From Novosphingobium sp. (lineage in GTDB: Bacteria; Pseudomonadota; Alphaproteobacteria; Sphingomonadales; Sphingomonadaceae): a stretch of DNA of 64,000 nucleotides. Within the stretch, counting starts at the first letter, position 1; each line of letters begins with the position of its first letter. Location: contig JACKKX010000004.1 in assembly GCA_024236215.1 (NCBI GenBank), positions 276,089 through 340,088 on the forward strand. Reading direction: 5' to 3'. Below the pieces are notes generated by a model. It had not been told where the DNA came from, ran no database searches, and saw nothing but the letters and a program-made list of their open reading frames with translations. The position numbers were made by a program, and so were the translations under genes. This document shows positions 1 to 8,742 of the stretch, one piece after another.

Positions 1-1654
1 TCGCAAACCAGACGTTGAACTTGCCGAGGAACCGGCCAGCGAACCCGCGCGCGCGGACAAGCTGGCCGCGCCAGCCCCGCTGCGGCGGAGCGGGTTCGGC
101 GATGCTGTCTGCTGGGGCCTCGTCGCCATGCCCGCCCCCATGCCCCTCGCCCGCAATCGGCTTGAGGAATGTGGCACACAGCGCCGGCGTGAGCGACAGC
201 GCGAGAAACGCCGAAAAGAAGATCGCGATCGCCAGCGTTACCGAGAACTGGCGATAGATTCCGCCCGTAGAGCCGGGGAAGAACGCCATCGGCACGAAGA
301 CCGCGATCAGCACCAGCGTGATGCCGATGATCGCCGTGGTGATCTGGTCCATCGCCTTGCGTGTCGCCTCGAGCGGCGAGAGGCCTTCTTCGCGCATGAT
401 CCGCTCGACATTCTCGATCACGACGATGGCGTCGTCCACCAGGATGCCGATCGCCAGCACCATGCCGAACAGCGAAAGCACATTGATCGAAAAGCCGAAC
501 AGCCACAGGCCCAGACACGCACCCGCTAGGGCGATGGGGACGACCAGCGTCGGGATCAGCGTCGCGCGCCAGTTCTGGAGGAACAGATACATGACGAGGA
601 ACACCAGCACCATCGCCTCGATCAGGGTCTTGACCACCTCGTCGACTGAGGCCTGCACGAAGGGCGTGGTGTCGTAAGGGATCGACCAGCTCACACCGTT
701 CGGCAGACCGGATTCGAGCTCGGCCATGCGCGCCTTCACGCCCTGTGCGGCGGCGAGCGCATTGGCGCCGGTGCCCAGCTGCACCGCCATCCCGGCCATC
801 GGCGCGCCGTTCAGGGTGGTGGACGTGGCATAGGACTGCGCGCCGATCTCGATCCGCGCGACCTCGCCCAGCCGGACGACCGCGGCGCCGGTATTGGCGC
901 GCAGGATGATGTTCTCGAACTCCTCGACCGTCCGGAACCGGCCTTCGCTGGTGATCGTCGCGGTGATCTGCTGCCCGGGTTCGAGCGGCTTGGCGCCGAT
1001 CGATCCGCCCGCGATCTGCGCATTCTGTTCGCGGATCGCGCCCAGCACGGCGCTGGGCGAGAGGTTGTAGGAGGCGAGCGCGTCGGGATCGAGCCAGATG
1101 CGCATCGCATAGGGCGAGCCGAACAAGGTCACATCGCCCACGCCCTGCACACGCCGAAGCTCGTCGATCACTTGACTGGAAGCAATGTTGCCGAGATCGG
1201 TGCTGGTCAGATCGCCGTCGTCGGAGGTGAGCGCGACGATGAGCAGGAATCCGGCATTGGCCTGCCGCACGGTGATGCCCTGCTGGCGAACCTCCTCGGG
1301 AAGACGCGCTTCGACCGTGCTGAGGCGGTTCTGCACCTCGGTCTGCGCGATGTCGATATCGGTCCCCGCCTCGAAGGTCAGGGTGATGCTCGCGGTCCCG
1401 TTCGATGCGCTCGACGAGGCCATGTAGAGGAAACCCTCGACCCCGTTGAGTTGCTGCTCGATCACCTGCGTGACGTTCTGTTCGAGCGTTTCGGCATCGG
1501 CGCCTGGATAGACCACGCTGATCGTCAGCGAGGGCGGGGCGACCTCGGGATATTGCTCGATCGGCAAGGCCCGCAGGGCAATGACACCGGCGAGCAGAAT
1601 GCCGAGCGCCACCACCCATGCAAAGATGGGGCGATCAATGAAAAAGCGTGCCAT
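1..1654 (-). CDS. RND efflux pump inner-membrane subunit (AcrB/HAE1 family), 3' end outside window
   Basis: Proton-driven trimeric inner-membrane pump that exports hydrophobic or amphipathic compounds through a periplasmic adaptor and an outer-membrane channel. The gene is read right to left and starts at the ATG at 1652-1654 with the classical N-terminus MARFFIDRPIFAWV. The porter domain shows SLTISVVYPGA and the EQNVTQVIEQ stretch. After about residue 335 there are membrane helices with the family motif GILVDDAIVVIENVER, which carries the proton-relay Asp pair region. About 550 of roughly 1,050 residues are visible. It starts 3 bases after the adaptor stop, so the two are one operon. The substrate cannot be told from sequence. 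Confidence 0.95.
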   Translation of the reverse strand, partial: MARFFIDRPIFAWVVALGILLAGVIALRALPIEQYPEVAPPSLTISVVYPGADAETLEQNVTQVIEQQLNGVEGFLYMASSSASNGTASITLTFEAGTDIDIAQTEVQNRLSTVEARLPEEVRQQGITVRQANAGFLLIVALTSDDGDLTSTDLGNIASSQVIDELRRVQGVGDVTLFGSPYAMRIWLDPDALASYNLSPSAVLGAIREQNAQIAGGSIGAKPLEPGQQITATITSEGRFRTVEEFENIILRANTGAAVVRLGEVARIEIGAQSYATSTTLNGAPMAGMAVQLGTGANALAAAQGVKARMAELESGLPNGVSWSIPYDTTPFVQASVDEVVKTLIEAMVLVFLVMYLFLQNWRATLIPTLVVPIALAGACLGLWLFGFSINVLSLFGMVLAIGILVDDAIVVIENVERIMREEGLSPLEATRKAMDQITTAIIGITLVLIAVFVPMAFFPGSTGGIYRQFSVTLAIAIFFSAFLALSLTPALCATFLKPIAGEGHGGGHGDEAPADSIAEPAPPQRGWRGQLVRARGFAGRFLGKFNVWFA

Positions 1655-1657
1655 GGA

Positions 1658-2824
1658 TCAACGCGCCCCGGCGGCTTGCGCAGGCTTGGGCGCGGCGGCC
1701 GGTTTAGCCTTCGCAGCGGCATCGACCGGCTTCACCGGCACGCCGGGCCGCAATTTTTGGAGGTTGCTGGTGATCACCACGTCGCCAGCCTTTAGGCCGC
1801 TTTCAACAATCCAGTTGCCATCGACGAGCGCGCCGAGCTTCACCGGGCGCGGCGCAACCAGCCCCTTGGAATCGATCACGAAGACCGATCCGCCCTGATC
1901 GGACAGGGTCACCGCACGCTGCGGCACGAGGATACCTTGCTTCAGCTCGCCGACGAACATCTTGGCGCGCACGAATTCGCCCGGCAGCAGCAGCCCGGTG
2001 GGATTGGGAAACTCGGCGCGCAGGCCGACGGTCCCTGTTTCCTCGTCGACCGAGAGGGCGAGGAAGTTGATGTAGCCGGGAATGGGATATTCGCTGCCAT
2101 CGGTGAAGGTGAGACGAACCTCGACCCTGTCGTTGCCATCGAGCACCACCTCGCCCGCACTGATTGCCCGGCGGAGCTCCAGAAGCTGTCTGGCCGACTG
2201 CGCGAAATTGACATAGACTGGCGCGGTCTGCTCGATCCGCGTCATCAGCGTTCCCTCGGCCTGGCTGACGAGCGCACCTTCGGTAACCTCGGCCCGCCCC
2301 GCCCTACCGGCAATCGGCGCGCGCACCGTGGTGTAATTCAACTGAAGGCTGGCCGCCTCCAGTTGGGCGCGGATCTGCGCGACGTTGGCCTCTGCCTCGC
2401 GCGCGCTTGCCAGCGCGGCATCATATTCCTGACTGCTGATGGCGTTTTCTGCGACCAGCGCCTTGTAGCGTTCCACTACAGCCCGCGCGTTGCGCTCGGT
2501 GGCCTGCGCGCGTTCAAGCGCAGCCTTGGTCTGGGCATAGCTGGCGCGCAGCTCGCGCGGATCGATCAGGAACAGGGGCTGGCCCTGAGCGACATTCGCG
2601 CCTTCAGTGTAGAGCCGCTTCTGCACGATTCCCGTAACCCGCGCGCGCACCTCGGCCTGTCGCACCGGCTCGACCCGGCCCGGCAGCTCGATGACGTTGG
2701 GAATGGATTGGCTGACGATGGTGACAGTCTGCACCGGGGTCGGCTGCGGTGGCGGCGGCACCTGCTCACCTGAGCACGCGACGACAAGTAAGCAGGCGGC
2801 AATGCCGGTGCAGATACGCTTCAT
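1658..2824 (-). CDS. RND efflux periplasmic adaptor (membrane fusion protein, AcrA/MexA type), lipoprotein
   Basis: Periplasmic adaptor joining the RND pump to an outer-membrane channel. The 388-residue protein begins with a lipoprotein signal peptide ending in a lipobox (LLVVAC, lipidated Cys17). A barrel-sandwich domain follows (VTGIVQKRLYTEGANVAQGQPLF), then an alpha-hairpin rich in Ala, Glu and Arg (about residues 95-165), a beta-barrel (residues 200-290) and the membrane-proximal domain. The Ala/Lys/Pro-rich C-terminus is a typical disordered tail. It is first in the operon with the pump and divergent from a TetR regulator. Confidence 0.95.
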   Translation of the reverse strand: MKRICTGIAACLLVVACSGEQVPPPPQPTPVQTVTIVSQSIPNVIELPGRVEPVRQAEVRARVTGIVQKRLYTEGANVAQGQPLFLIDPRELRASYAQTKAALERAQATERNARAVVERYKALVAENAISSQEYDAALASAREAEANVAQIRAQLEAASLQLNYTTVRAPIAGRAGRAEVTEGALVSQAEGTLMTRIEQTAPVYVNFAQSARQLLELRRAISAGEVVLDGNDRVEVRLTFTDGSEYPIPGYINFLALSVDEETGTVGLRAEFPNPTGLLLPGEFVRAKMFVGELKQGILVPQRAVTLSDQGGSVFVIDSKGLVAPRPVKLGALVDGNWIVESGLKAGDVVITSNLQKLRPGVPVKPVDAAAKAKPAAAPKPAQAAGAR

Positions 2825-2867
2825 CGAGAGAGGTCTTCCAATTATGAGCTTATTAGAAGTTATGATA

Positions 2868-2885
2868 GTGTAATGCCCGTTACAC
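2868..2885. promoter_or_regulatory. Palindromic operator between efflux operon and TetR regulator
   Basis: A perfect inverted repeat, GTGTAA-6-TTACAC, sits in the 101-base space between the divergent adaptor and TetR genes. TetR-family repressors usually bind such palindromes and control both themselves and the neighbouring pump. The assignment to this regulator is inferred from position only. Confidence 0.6.
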
Positions 2886-2925
2886 CTTTGTCAATCACCC
2901 ACCGCCAGCGGAGTTTGCGTTCGCC

Positions 2926-3540
2926 ATGGAGATAACGTCCGACACCCTGCGAATCGACAGACGCAGGGCCGCGATTGTCCGTGAGGCTCGCCAGCTTTTC
3001 CTGGAACAAGGCTATGACCGCACGACACTCGCTGAAATCGTAGCCCGCGCGGGCGGCTCACTGGCGACAATCTACAAGCTGTTTGGCAACAAAGATGGCT
3101 TGCTTGAGGCAGTGATTGTCGAGACTGCGCCATTGGGCGAAGCGCTCGTCCGGGACGCCGAGGCCAAACGCCTTTCGCCGGCCGATACCCTGCGCCTGAT
3201 CGCAGAAGGGCTTTACCAGCATTTCATGGCACCCGAGGTGATCGCTCTGGTCCGGATCGTGATCGCTCGCAGCATCAACGAGCCGCTTTTCGCACGGCAA
3301 TTCTTTGACCGCACTGCCTACCGGACCCGTGATGCGATCGCGGCGCTGTTTGCCAGGTGGGATGTTGAGGGTGTGTCGATGCAGGGCGCACCTGACTTTC
3401 TTGCCGACATGTTCATGGGGCTTTTCGTCAGAGACCTCCAAACGCAGGCCATAAGCCATGGTTCAGCAAACAGCATGCTGCCCGAGCAACTCCGAGAGCG
3501 CACTGATTTTTTCCTCAAGGGAGCGGGCCTTTCAGCCTAG
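2926..3540 (+). CDS. TetR/AcrR-family transcriptional regulator, probable efflux repressor
   Basis: One-component repressor of 204 residues. The N-terminal helix-turn-helix is clear: ARQLFLEQGYDRTTLAEIVARAG followed by SLATIYKLFGNKDGLLEAV, the usual TetR recognition helix and Y-x-x-F-x-x-K signature. The C-terminal ligand-binding half (residues 75-204) contains a short hydrophobic helical core of the AefR-like type. It is divergent from the RND adaptor, and a palindrome lies between them, so repression of the pump with release by a pump substrate is the likely role. The ligand is unknown. Confidence 0.9.
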   Translation: MEITSDTLRIDRRRAAIVREARQLFLEQGYDRTTLAEIVARAGGSLATIYKLFGNKDGLLEAVIVETAPLGEALVRDAEAKRLSPADTLRLIAEGLYQHFMAPEVIALVRIVIARSINEPLFARQFFDRTAYRTRDAIAALFARWDVEGVSMQGAPDFLADMFMGLFVRDLQTQAISHGSANSMLPEQLRERTDFFLKGAGLSA

Positions 3541-3626
3541 TGCGAAAACTGTTGCGGCAATACAGCGGCAAGGCATTACGTTGGCTTTTGCACGCTAGGC
3601 CTCCGCGTTCCGGGAGAGGAGTTGTT

Positions 3627-4949
3627 ATGCGATTTTCACACCGTGGGGTTCCGCAAGCTCGCCGATTTCGTTTGGCAGTGGCAGGCGCCAGCTTTTCGGC
3701 ATTCGCTTCTGCGACCGGCTATGCGCTCCCTTTGTCCGATTTCAAGGACCAAGGGGTCGATCACATCTTTGGCAGCTATGCGCCAGGCGGCGACTGCTCG
3801 AAGGAACCACGGGTCGTCATCGACCAGAATGGTATGCTGTTTCGCGCCAAGGGCCGCGAGGTGAGGCCGCAGAGGGTAGAGTATGCGCTCACCTTTCTGG
3901 GCGCGAGTTACGATGGAATGACGGCTGTCTTCTTCCCCTTCCCGGTCAGCAACGACGACTATGGGCGGGTGATCATGTTTGTGAACGATGACGAGAAGCC
4001 TGGCGTCATCCGCTTCGATGCCGATCTTCCGCCGGGCGGACGCCCCGATCCGTTCCATGCCGCTTTCACCAACGGCGGCCCTTTCATCCTGTGCAAGGGC
4101 AGCGCCCCTGCCGGCGCGCCCCCACCACCGCGGCCAGAGGTGGCAGTCGCGGTTCCAGGCATTCCGGCAGAATGGAATAACCTTGCCGGACTGGTCGGGA
4201 AATACCCGGGAGAGTATTCGAAGGATAACATAGACATCTTCGACAAAGGCGCCGTGGCAGCCGCCCTGAAGACACTGCTCGGGCCGAAAATGGCTGCATT
4301 TCAGACAAACCTGTCGGCTGTCTCGCCACTCCAGCGCGCGGGACGCTATTTTTACCTCACCGGCAACGCCCCGCATCAGGGGGGCGTGGAGCAAGCCTAT
4401 CTCATGATCGATCCCGCCCGCCGGGAAGTGCAGGTGGGGCTTTGGCAGCGAGGCAAGCTGACCGTCTATCCTCCGGCCAGCGGGATACGACTGCCCGTGG
4501 CACCGGAGATCAAGAAGATGTTGGACGATAGTCCACCCGAAACTGCGGTCGCCTTGCCTGGCACCCCGTGGGAGGTCGTGCCTGTGCCGGGGCGCGCTCC
4601 CATTGCCTATGTCAGTGCTGCCGCCTCGCCCAACATCGAGGCGCTCAGCCTCTACTGCGAAGGCGGCAAGCCGTTCATGGCGATGCTGCTCAACAAGCCC
4701 GCTCCTGTAGCCACAATGACAATGACCTGGAATTTTTCCGGCCGCTTGGTCAACATTCCCGTCCAGCGCGCCAATTCGGGCGGGACGCAATGGATTGGCG
4801 GATTGTCTGGCACAGAGCTCGTTCCGCTTTTGATCCAGCAAAGTGGGACAGTGATGCTCCGCATCAACGGCCGCTTGGAAGGCGAGGCCTCACTCGACAA
4901 TTCTGCTGCCGTGCTGCGAAGCACTCTTCGAGGTTGCGCCAAGCCTTAA
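3627..4949 (+). CDS. Exported protein of unknown function
   Basis: The reading frame is open from 3540, but the ATG at 3627 is preferred because a purine-rich ribosome site (GGGAGAGGAG) lies 7 bases upstream and the protein then starts with a signal peptide (Arg-rich n-region, hydrophobic core to about residue 30, cleavage near GYALP). The mature protein of about 405 residues has scattered cysteines (DCSKEP, ILCKG, LYCEGG, RGCAKP) suited to disulfides and no membrane segment. A Pro-rich linker (about 175-190) separates two parts. I do not recognise the family. It follows tetR, but the 86-base gap does not prove co-transcription. Confidence 0.75.
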   Translation: MRFSHRGVPQARRFRLAVAGASFSAFASATGYALPLSDFKDQGVDHIFGSYAPGGDCSKEPRVVIDQNGMLFRAKGREVRPQRVEYALTFLGASYDGMTAVFFPFPVSNDDYGRVIMFVNDDEKPGVIRFDADLPPGGRPDPFHAAFTNGGPFILCKGSAPAGAPPPPRPEVAVAVPGIPAEWNNLAGLVGKYPGEYSKDNIDIFDKGAVAAALKTLLGPKMAAFQTNLSAVSPLQRAGRYFYLTGNAPHQGGVEQAYLMIDPARREVQVGLWQRGKLTVYPPASGIRLPVAPEIKKMLDDSPPETAVALPGTPWEVVPVPGRAPIAYVSAAASPNIEALSLYCEGGKPFMAMLLNKPAPVATMTMTWNFSGRLVNIPVQRANSGGTQWIGGLSGTELVPLLIQQSGTVMLRINGRLEGEASLDNSAAVLRSTLRGCAKP

Positions 4950-5161
4950 TGCAGGAGACTGCGGTAAATGTTCCACCTTTGGCTAGCACATCAGCCCGCC
5001 CACAATTTTTGATGGTGAGGCTCAAGCACGACGGTGAAATCGGCATGGCGACGGCCGACGGAAGCAGATGTCCATTACACTCCTCGGACACCCTTTGCAT
5101 CTGAGTGCTATACTACCTGAACACCGTAACATTTGCGGCACGAGTTTTCAGCTTTACACAC

Positions 5162-5413
5162 CCTTGGTTGGGCAAGGAGGGAACGCCGGTCACTGGGATC
5201 TGCCACAAGGTGGGTTGCAGCTAGGCAACCTAATTTTGCTGGAATACGAAATACGACTGGCTGATGCCGTCGGAGATGCGGCAGTTGCGTAGTCTGGAGG
5301 ATGAGAACATCTTGCTCAAAAAGATCCTTTTCTCCCGTCCTAGTACGTCCATAGATAATGCCTTCACCAAGGCGTTCAAAAGCGAGCCGCGAGGCGAGTA
5401 CCTAGGCCCTTGA
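5162..5413 (+). pseudogene. IS3-family transposase remnant (orfA C-terminus joined to orfB C-terminal piece)
   Basis: Reading the frame of base 5198 and ignoring stops gives EGTPVTGICHKVGCS-stop-AT-stop-FCWNTKYDWLMPSEMRQL then RSLEDENILLKK. This matches the well-known IS3 OrfA pattern (EAGTPV..ICRKVGIS.ATFY.WKKKYGGLMPSEMKRL..LEDENAKLKK), with in-frame stops at 5222 and 5231. From about 5350 the same frame reads SIDNAFTKAFKSE, close to the OrfB tail (DNAFIEAFNS..R.ECL). The middle of the element is missing, so this is an old internally deleted insertion sequence. No intact terminal repeats were found. The flanking 4950-5160 and 5414-5476 hold nothing I can name. Confidence 0.75.
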
Positions 5414-5476
5414 TCGCAGCTGAAACTCAGAACTCCCAAGGGCATGGCCACACTGTTGCGTAACAAAGAAGGCTGG

Positions 5477-8203
5477 TCAGCCTCCTGTCGTTAGAGCTAA
5501 TACTTCGAGACGTCTTTGGACTATAATGTCGTCAGTCTCTTTAAGCGTTGACGCAGCCGACCGAGTTTTTCTAAGGGCCACCTGACGATCACCCTGGGCT
5601 AGGGCAATTTCGGCCAGCGCCAGATCGACCCTGCCTGCGAAATCGGTCTGACCCGTCAGATCCTGCACCTTTTGCCGGTCCAGACCGGTCAGCAGCTGTC
5701 CGGCTTCGGCATGATTGCTATTGGCGATCAGGCACTCCGCGGTGAAATAGCGGATCGCATGGGTCAGCGGATAATCGGCGCCGAACGCCTGCCGCACGCT
5801 GCCCAACGCCTCGCGCGCGATCCGGAGGCCCTCCGCCCGCTCCGCCGTCAGGCAGCGCGCCGCAGCATAATCGATCTGTCCGACCAGCGCTTGATGCGAT
5901 GTCGGCCCGGCAAGCTGCGCCGCGCCCTGCCATACCTGCTTTGCCTCTTCGGCTGCCTCGTCATGGCGGCCGAGGGCGGCAAAGCTTTCAAACCGGGTTG
6001 AACGCAAGGCCAGCGTAAAGCGGTGTTGCGGACCCAGGCGTCGCTCCATCGCCGCCAGCAAGGGCGCACTGTCGCGTATCACCACATCGTGCTTGCCCAT
6101 CATCGAGAGCGCGTTCAGCAGATGCTGGCGCGTGACAAGCGTATCGGGATGGTCCTCGCCGCGCAGCTTGACGGACTCCGCTATCGCCGCGCGCGCAACC
6201 GGCTCTGCTTCGGGTGCCCGGCCGAGGCGCATCAAGGTTACCACGAGCGAGGATTTGGCCTTGAGCGCCTGCGTCGGTGACGTGGCCGCAGGATCGGCAG
6301 CGGCGATCGCCACAGCGCGGCGGAATGCCTTTTCGGCCAGCGCCGGATCGGCCATGTAGCCATAGGCTCCCTCGGCCTGCGCGAGGGCGAAACCGAGCCG
6401 ACCGCTGTCCGCCTTCGGGCCAAGCCGCTTTCGCTCGGCAGCCAGCTGGCGCCCGGCTTCTTCGAGGCGATCCGGCTGGCCCGATACGCTGTTCATGTGG
6501 ATCAGCGCCAGACGCCCGAGGGCGGCATCCTCGCTGCCGCTTTCACTGGCCTTGGCGAACAGGGCCTGGCTGCGCGCGAATTCGGCGCGAGCGGTATCGA
6601 AATCGGCCCGGCCATAGAATGCCCGCGCCAGCGAGAGGTGAAGGCGCGCAGCAATGCCCGGCTCGTCCGGATAGCGGCGGTCGATATTCGCGCTGGCGCG
6701 CTTGATCGCCTCGACAACGGTTTCATCGGCTCCACCAGCGCGGGCGGGATCGACACTCCCCAGAACGTCTTCGGCAACGAAGCTGTAGCTGGTATCAGCC
6801 AGCGCGCGTGCGGCGATAGCCTGATTGCGCTGGGACCATGCATAGACGCCAAAGGCAGTACTGGCGACAAGGCCGATGACCAGACTGCCGACCGCCGCCT
6901 GCACCCAAGGCCGCCGTTGTTGCCTCCGAGCCTCGGCTTCCTGCTGCTTTGCAAGATGTGCAGCCTGACGCTGCGCGGCAGCGGCCGCCTCACGTCGCTC
7001 GGCCAAGCGTTCGAGCCGCAGCGCCAGTTCATCCGCGCTCGCAAACCGAAGCTGCGGATCGCCCCTTGCTGCGCCCGCGACATCTTCGCGCAGGAGCGGA
7101 TCGGGCACGTCGGCTTCCCAACCCGGCGCCAGCGCACGGTCGAAGTCGCCGACCACGAGCTGATAAAGGATCAGGCCCAGCGCGTAGATATCACTCCGGA
7201 TCGTCGGCGTAGCATCGCCGACAAGCTCGGGCGCCCGATAGGCCAGAGTGCCCGACCGCGCACTGTCGGTATCGAGGCCGACCTCCAGCATCCCCGGATT
7301 GGTGATCCCGAACTGGTCCAGCACCGCCCCGTGGAGCAGGCGCCCGCTGCCGAAATCGGCAAGCCTCACGATCATGCCGGTCCCCCCGGCGTCGATCAGG
7401 ATGTTGGCAGGTTTGAGATCCTTGTGCAGCACCCCCAGGGCATGCACCGCGGCCAGTGCGCGCGCGATCCGCGCCGCCACTGCAATGCGCCGGTCAAGAG
7501 CGATGGCCGTCAGCCCGCCTGCATCCTGGGCCCACTGCAACAAATCCCGCCCCCCATGAGCGTATTCGAGAAAATAGGGTGAGGATTCGAAATTCCATTC
7601 GAGCAGCGCCGGAAGCGGCGCGGCAGAGCCGAGGCCGGCCAAGACCACGCGCGAAAGCGCAGCCTCCCGCTTCAGCGCGCGTAGCCGGTCGGGCGCATCG
7701 GCGAACTTGAATACGCGCTGCTCGCGGGTCTTGTCATGGCCGGCAAGCCACACATCCTCCCCGCCGCTGTCGCCCAGTGCGCGCACCAGGCGCCATTGCC
7801 GGCGTCCCGGCACCGCGCCGCCCGGGGCAAAGTTGAAGCGCGGCAACAGCGGGGCATCGATGCTCTCGACCTCGACCTTCGCGATCAGGCGATAACCCAC
7901 GCGGGGAACTGTCTCGATAACGCTGCTCTCGCGTTCGCCGAACGCCTTGCGGAGTTTGGAGATTGCAGTCGCCAGCGATCCTTCGACGACTGTGACCTCG
8001 GGCCAGACGGCGTCGAGCAATTCGTCCTTGGTGACAACCTCGCCTGCGCGCAGCAGCAGCTCGTGGAGGACTTCGAGCGGTTTGCTCTCGAGCGTTACCG
8101 GCCGCCCTTCGATCCGCAGCTCCCAGCCCGCCTCGTCGAACTCGGCACCGGAAAACTTCCACAGTCGCCGGCGGCGCCGTGATGAAGAACGGCTTGCTGC
8201 CAT
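5477..8203 (-). CDS. Membrane-bound winged-helix regulator with Ser/Thr kinase and TPR-like domains
   Basis: A 908-residue protein. The start is set at the ATG at 8201-8203, preceded by AGGGGGG; an upstream in-frame ATG at 8257 has no such site. Domains in order: an OmpR/CadC-type winged helix (about 15-112, with VTKDELLDAVWP and IETVPRVGYRL); a protein kinase domain (about 138-395) with ATP lysine in VFKF (K166), catalytic HKDLKPANIL, DFG and an APE equivalent (YRAPELVG); an Ala/Arg/Gln-rich linker; one membrane segment (about 434-456); and a helical TPR-like C-terminus of about 450 residues that should be periplasmic. The kinase looks catalytically complete. It is divergent from an operon of exported proteins that it may regulate. 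Ligand and targets are unknown. Confidence 0.9.
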   Translation of the reverse strand: MAASRSSSRRRRRLWKFSGAEFDEAGWELRIEGRPVTLESKPLEVLHELLLRAGEVVTKDELLDAVWPEVTVVEGSLATAISKLRKAFGERESSVIETVPRVGYRLIAKVEVESIDAPLLPRFNFAPGGAVPGRRQWRLVRALGDSGGEDVWLAGHDKTREQRVFKFADAPDRLRALKREAALSRVVLAGLGSAAPLPALLEWNFESSPYFLEYAHGGRDLLQWAQDAGGLTAIALDRRIAVAARIARALAAVHALGVLHKDLKPANILIDAGGTGMIVRLADFGSGRLLHGAVLDQFGITNPGMLEVGLDTDSARSGTLAYRAPELVGDATPTIRSDIYALGLILYQLVVGDFDRALAPGWEADVPDPLLREDVAGAARGDPQLRFASADELALRLERLAERREAAAAAQRQAAHLAKQQEAEARRQQRRPWVQAAVGSLVIGLVASTAFGVYAWSQRNQAIAARALADTSYSFVAEDVLGSVDPARAGGADETVVEAIKRASANIDRRYPDEPGIAARLHLSLARAFYGRADFDTARAEFARSQALFAKASESGSEDAALGRLALIHMNSVSGQPDRLEEAGRQLAAERKRLGPKADSGRLGFALAQAEGAYGYMADPALAEKAFRRAVAIAAADPAATSPTQALKAKSSLVVTLMRLGRAPEAEPVARAAIAESVKLRGEDHPDTLVTRQHLLNALSMMGKHDVVIRDSAPLLAAMERRLGPQHRFTLALRSTRFESFAALGRHDEAAEEAKQVWQGAAQLAGPTSHQALVGQIDYAAARCLTAERAEGLRIAREALGSVRQAFGADYPLTHAIRYFTAECLIANSNHAEAGQLLTGLDRQKVQDLTGQTDFAGRVDLALAEIALAQGDRQVALRKTRSAASTLKETDDIIVQRRLEVLALTTGG

Positions 8204-8327
8204 GCGCTTCCCCCCTGTGTCCCGGCCGACTTTAGAAATTCTTGAGATGCCCTTCAAGACCCGCTCGCCGCTCGCCCCTATCCGTCAATCCGGATGGCGC
8301 GGGATGCAAGACGAAGGAGCCAAGACC

Positions 8328-8708
8328 ATGACAATCGCTGGTCGAAGGATACTCGCAATGTTCGGGATCGGCGCAAGTTGCCTTGCGCTTGGCGCTTGCG
8401 GGCAATCCGAATTTGCCGTGATGATCGAGAAGGAATGTCGCGCAAGCGGCCAGCAGGGCGATTGCGCATGCATCGCCAGAACGCTCGATGAAGGGCTGCC
8501 CGATCACCTCAAGACCGCGTTCCCGGCGCTGCGCTGGGAGCTGAAGCCTGCGCCCGAGGATCGTGAGGCCGTCAACGGCGCCATGCTGCGCGCCGCCGGC
8601 GTCGATCCGGCCGACCGGCAGGCGGTGAGGTCGATCCGGCAGGAATTCAGGGAAACCATGCAGCCGCTGAACGAACGGACCCGCCAGCAATGCGGCGGAC
8701 GGCTGTGA
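8328..8708 (+). CDS. Small putative lipoprotein, first gene of a six-gene exported-protein operon
   Basis: A 126-residue protein starting at 8328 behind GAAGGAG. It has a signal peptide ending in LALGAC, a lipobox, followed by GQSEF. The mature part carries two conserved-looking Cys pairs (KECRASGQQGDCACIARTLDEGL) resembling small Cys-rich periplasmic proteins, then a charged helical C-terminus ending QQCGGRL. Family not recognised. It is divergent from the receptor-like kinase and 34 bases upstream of the next gene. Confidence 0.7.
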   Translation: MTIAGRRILAMFGIGASCLALGACGQSEFAVMIEKECRASGQQGDCACIARTLDEGLPDHLKTAFPALRWELKPAPEDREAVNGAMLRAAGVDPADRQAVRSIRQEFRETMQPLNERTRQQCGGRL

Positions 8709-8742
8709 TCTCACGCAACGAAAACGAGGGGCTGACACCATG

